64,000 nt of DNA, taken from NCBI RefSeq assembly GCF_000265205.3, contig NC_018000.1, positions 4,030,001 to 4,094,000 of the forward strand, read 5' to 3'. Below the pieces are notes generated by a model. The model saw only the letters and a list, made by a program, of their open reading frames with translations. It was not told the DNA's origin and searched no databases. Position 1 is the first letter of the stretch; the number at the start of each line of letters is the position of its first letter. Below, one piece after another: positions 62,448 through 64,000 of this stretch. A program made the translations under genes and the position numbers. The DNA comes from Sinorhizobium fredii USDA 257. GTDB taxonomy: Bacteria; Pseudomonadota; Alphaproteobacteria; Rhizobiales; Rhizobiaceae.

Positions 62448-63053
62448 CTACTCCTTGACGGGGGGGCTGACCTTGATCTTCTGTCCCGAGGGCTTCCAAG
62501 CCAGGTAGATCTTCTTGTTCTGCATGTCGGCGATGACCAGACCTTCCTGATCCAGGCACATGTGGCGGGAGCAGGTCAGTCCAACGAAGTAGTCGCCTTT
62601 GAACTCGCCGGAGCCGACGCCCATCAGGATGTCGTTGACGAGCTCCCGATCAGGTCCGGCCATGCTGGCTATCTCGTTCCCGATCTCGACGTAGTCCAGC
62701 AGTTCGCTCGGATGTGATGCCGTGCGCTCCCGCAGTTGAGCCCAGCCTTTCGAGCTGTCCGCCACAAACTTGTCGCCCTGGACTGCCTTGAGGCCGTCCG
62801 ACGCCGTCCAGATCCATTTCTCGCCCGCCTTGTTCGGCGTCGGGGCAGTGGAGAGGGTGAGGGATTCTGCAGACCTATCGACGCGGACGCCGAAGCATGT
62901 GTCGAGCGGGCCGTCGAGACGAGGGTTGCCCTGTTCCGCAGCTTTCGTGATGGAGACATGATGACCGAACATGGTCATGTCAACTTCGGCTGCCGCAACT
63001 GCGGTCGTCAACAGGCTGCCGATGGACGACACCAGCAAGATTTTTCGGATCAT
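62448..63053 (-). CDS. Exported protein of unknown function
   Basis: The 201-residue protein begins MIRKILLVSSIGSLLTTAVA with a signal peptide ending AAA, then EVDMTMFGHHVSITKAAEQG and TCFGVRVDRSAESLTLS. Further on, GLTCSRHMCLDQEGLVI suggests a disulfide pair. No family is recognised. The ATG at 63053 is the first that leaves a proper signal; an upstream ATG at 63074 adds seven charged residues. It is alone on the minus strand. Confidence 0.6.
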   Translation of the reverse strand: MIRKILLVSSIGSLLTTAVAAAEVDMTMFGHHVSITKAAEQGNPRLDGPLDTCFGVRVDRSAESLTLSTAPTPNKAGEKWIWTASDGLKAVQGDKFVADSSKGWAQLRERTASHPSELLDYVEIGNEIASMAGPDRELVNDILMGVGSGEFKGDYFVGLTCSRHMCLDQEGLVIADMQNKKIYLAWKPSGQKIKVSPPVKE

Positions 63054-63311
63054 CCGCGCTCTCCTCCAGACCACCCGCTCGCAGTTATCCAGCCACGGTT
63101 CACTCTTTGCAAGTGTAAGGAGCCGACACGAGCGACGGACAGTTTTGACGGTGAAAGCCCCAGTCTAAAATTTCCTCCCGAGGCGCCTTGACGCCCAAGT
63201 CTTCGTTCTTTATTTGTTCTCACCATGATCAGGACCCGTCGACAACCGCAACAACGCTGACCGTACCGCCGCAATCGCGGCGCGCCTAGGTAGTTGCTGT
63301 GGAGACAGACG

Positions 63312-63935
63312 ATGAATCCTTCAGATGCAAGTGGCCGACCGGCCTCCGATGCCGCGCACGCCATTCATGAGCGTTTCCGCCCGTTCGGGACAGTACGGTG
63401 CTCGAATCCCTCATACTTTCGATCTCAACTCGCGCGAGACTTGGGCTGCCTGTTGGACGTCGATGATAAAGTCGTCGCCTGGTGCTGCCGGCCATACGGG
63501 CTGGATGACGTCCTTCTGGACATCGGATGGAAGGGACCGCCTCCAGATTTCTTGGCAACCTACGCGGACGGCCGTGACGTTTATCTTCACGCGGTTGAGG
63601 ACGAGGGCGATCCCGAGGTCACGGAAGCGGCCGCATGCCGACGTATCTGGCATCGGTTCGTAACGGCCTCGGACATTCGATCCGGCCACCGCCTTCAGAA
63701 CGCCAAGGACCTCCTTCGCTACTCGGGCTATCGGACGCCTCTCGGTGACAGGATACGCCTTCTTGCGGCGCTCGAACAAGAAGGCTCTGCGACCGTTGCC
63801 GAGTGCCTGTCGGTCTTCCGGGAGGTCAATCCGATGGCCGGCCTGTCCTCCCTTATCCTCCATAGATTTGTCACCGTCGATCTCGACGCGGAGCTGCTCG
63901 CTCCGCACACCGAGGTCCGAATTTTCAGGAAGTAG
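63312..63935 (+). CDS. TnsA-like endonuclease-related protein
   Basis: The 207-residue protein has the layout of TnsA-type PD-(D/E)xK proteins: SYFRSQLARDLGCLLDVDDK with VVAWCCRPYGLDD, then PPPDFLATYADGRDVYLHAV and E, then WHRFVTASDIRSGHRLQNAK and a C-terminal DNA-binding-like domain ending TVDLDAELLAPHTEVR. The usual ExK is VED here, so the catalytic Lys may be lost or shifted. In Tn7-like elements TnsA cuts the 5' ends of the transposon. The next gene starts six bases later, as tnsB would. The ATG at 63312 has GGAGACAG upstream. The assignment is by pattern and is moderate. Confidence 0.5.
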   Translation: MNPSDASGRPASDAAHAIHERFRPFGTVRCSNPSYFRSQLARDLGCLLDVDDKVVAWCCRPYGLDDVLLDIGWKGPPPDFLATYADGRDVYLHAVEDEGDPEVTEAAACRRIWHRFVTASDIRSGHRLQNAKDLLRYSGYRTPLGDRIRLLAALEQEGSATVAECLSVFREVNPMAGLSSLILHRFVTVDLDAELLAPHTEVRIFRK

Positions 63936-63940
63936 TCGCC

Positions 63941-64000
63941 ATGCCCAGACGTTCCGATACGGAAAATGCTTCGTCCAATCTTGCCCGTGTTGCATGCACG
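63941..64000 (+). CDS. Start of a downstream gene, cut by the window end
   Basis: Twenty codons are visible from an ATG at 63941 (MPRRSDTENASSNLARVACT). The ribosome site AGGAAG lies before the previous stop, and the gene is likely co-transcribed with the TnsA-like gene. If the element is Tn7-like, this would be the transposase gene, but nothing in the visible part shows it. Confidence 0.5.
   Translation, partial: MPRRSDTENASSNLARVACT

Noticed and set aside
1..64000. CRISPR array, tRNA, rRNA, origin or repABC genes
   Set aside because: No regularly spaced repeats, cloverleaf genes or replication genes were found on reading both strands.

Overview
The window is GC-rich alphaproteobacterial DNA. 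It most resembles a symbiotic megaplasmid of a Sinorhizobium/Ensifer-type rhizobium. The reasons are a closely packed set of micro-oxic respiration genes (fixNOQP, fixGHIS, fixLJ-fixT-fixK), denitrification genes (nap, nosRZDFYLX, nnrS) and protein sequences matching my memory of the S. meliloti Fix and Nos proteins. I saw no rRNA, tRNA, CRISPR array or replication origin.

Region 1 (1-38181) is a respiratory and nitrogen-oxide module. It runs: end of napA, then napB and napC; a universal stress protein; a damaged regulatory copy (fixL remnant, fixT, fixK); a flavin-binding protein and a hemerythrin; fixNOQP; fixGHIS; a Crp/Fnr regulator; a LysE exporter; copper genes (YcnI, CopC-CopD fusion); two of the four ftr iron-uptake genes; an intact fixLJ-fixT-fixK with a second hemerythrin; a nitrosative-stress trio (RIC, NnrS, DUF6522); a PRC-barrel protein; the nos operon on the minus strand; and a ferritin-like gene divergent from nosR. 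Seven palindromes of the FixK/FNR type (TTGAT/C-N4-ATCAA) sit 60-95 bases ahead of most of these units. The likely circuit is: low oxygen activates FixL, FixL phosphorylates FixJ, FixJ induces fixK, and FixK or the local Crp/Fnr protein turns on the boxes, with FixT damping FixL.

Region 2 (about 38190-64000) is an accessory island with many broken genes (two LacI remnants, an HsdS tail, a serine recombinase tail, a BRCT protein, a short oxidoreductase). It is rich in genes that look like defence or DNA processing. These include a C5-cytosine methyltransferase divergent from a coupled HerA-NurA-amino-methyltransferase operon, in which herA and nurA each carry a one-base frameshift at a G run. 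Others are a trypsin-like protease fused to an S1/P1-type nuclease, two HTH-nucleotidyltransferases, a uracil-DNA-glycosylase-like protein, an Mrr-type endonuclease, DinB, a secreted thermonuclease, a SRAP protein, and an HNH nuclease fused to a RecQ helicase. The right edge begins a TnsA-like gene with a downstream partner cut by the window end, possibly the start of a Tn7-like element.

The best candidates for undescribed biology are the HerA-NurA-methyltransferase locus, the protease-P1-nuclease fusion and the HNH-RecQ fusion. All functions are read from motifs and context. No database search was possible.
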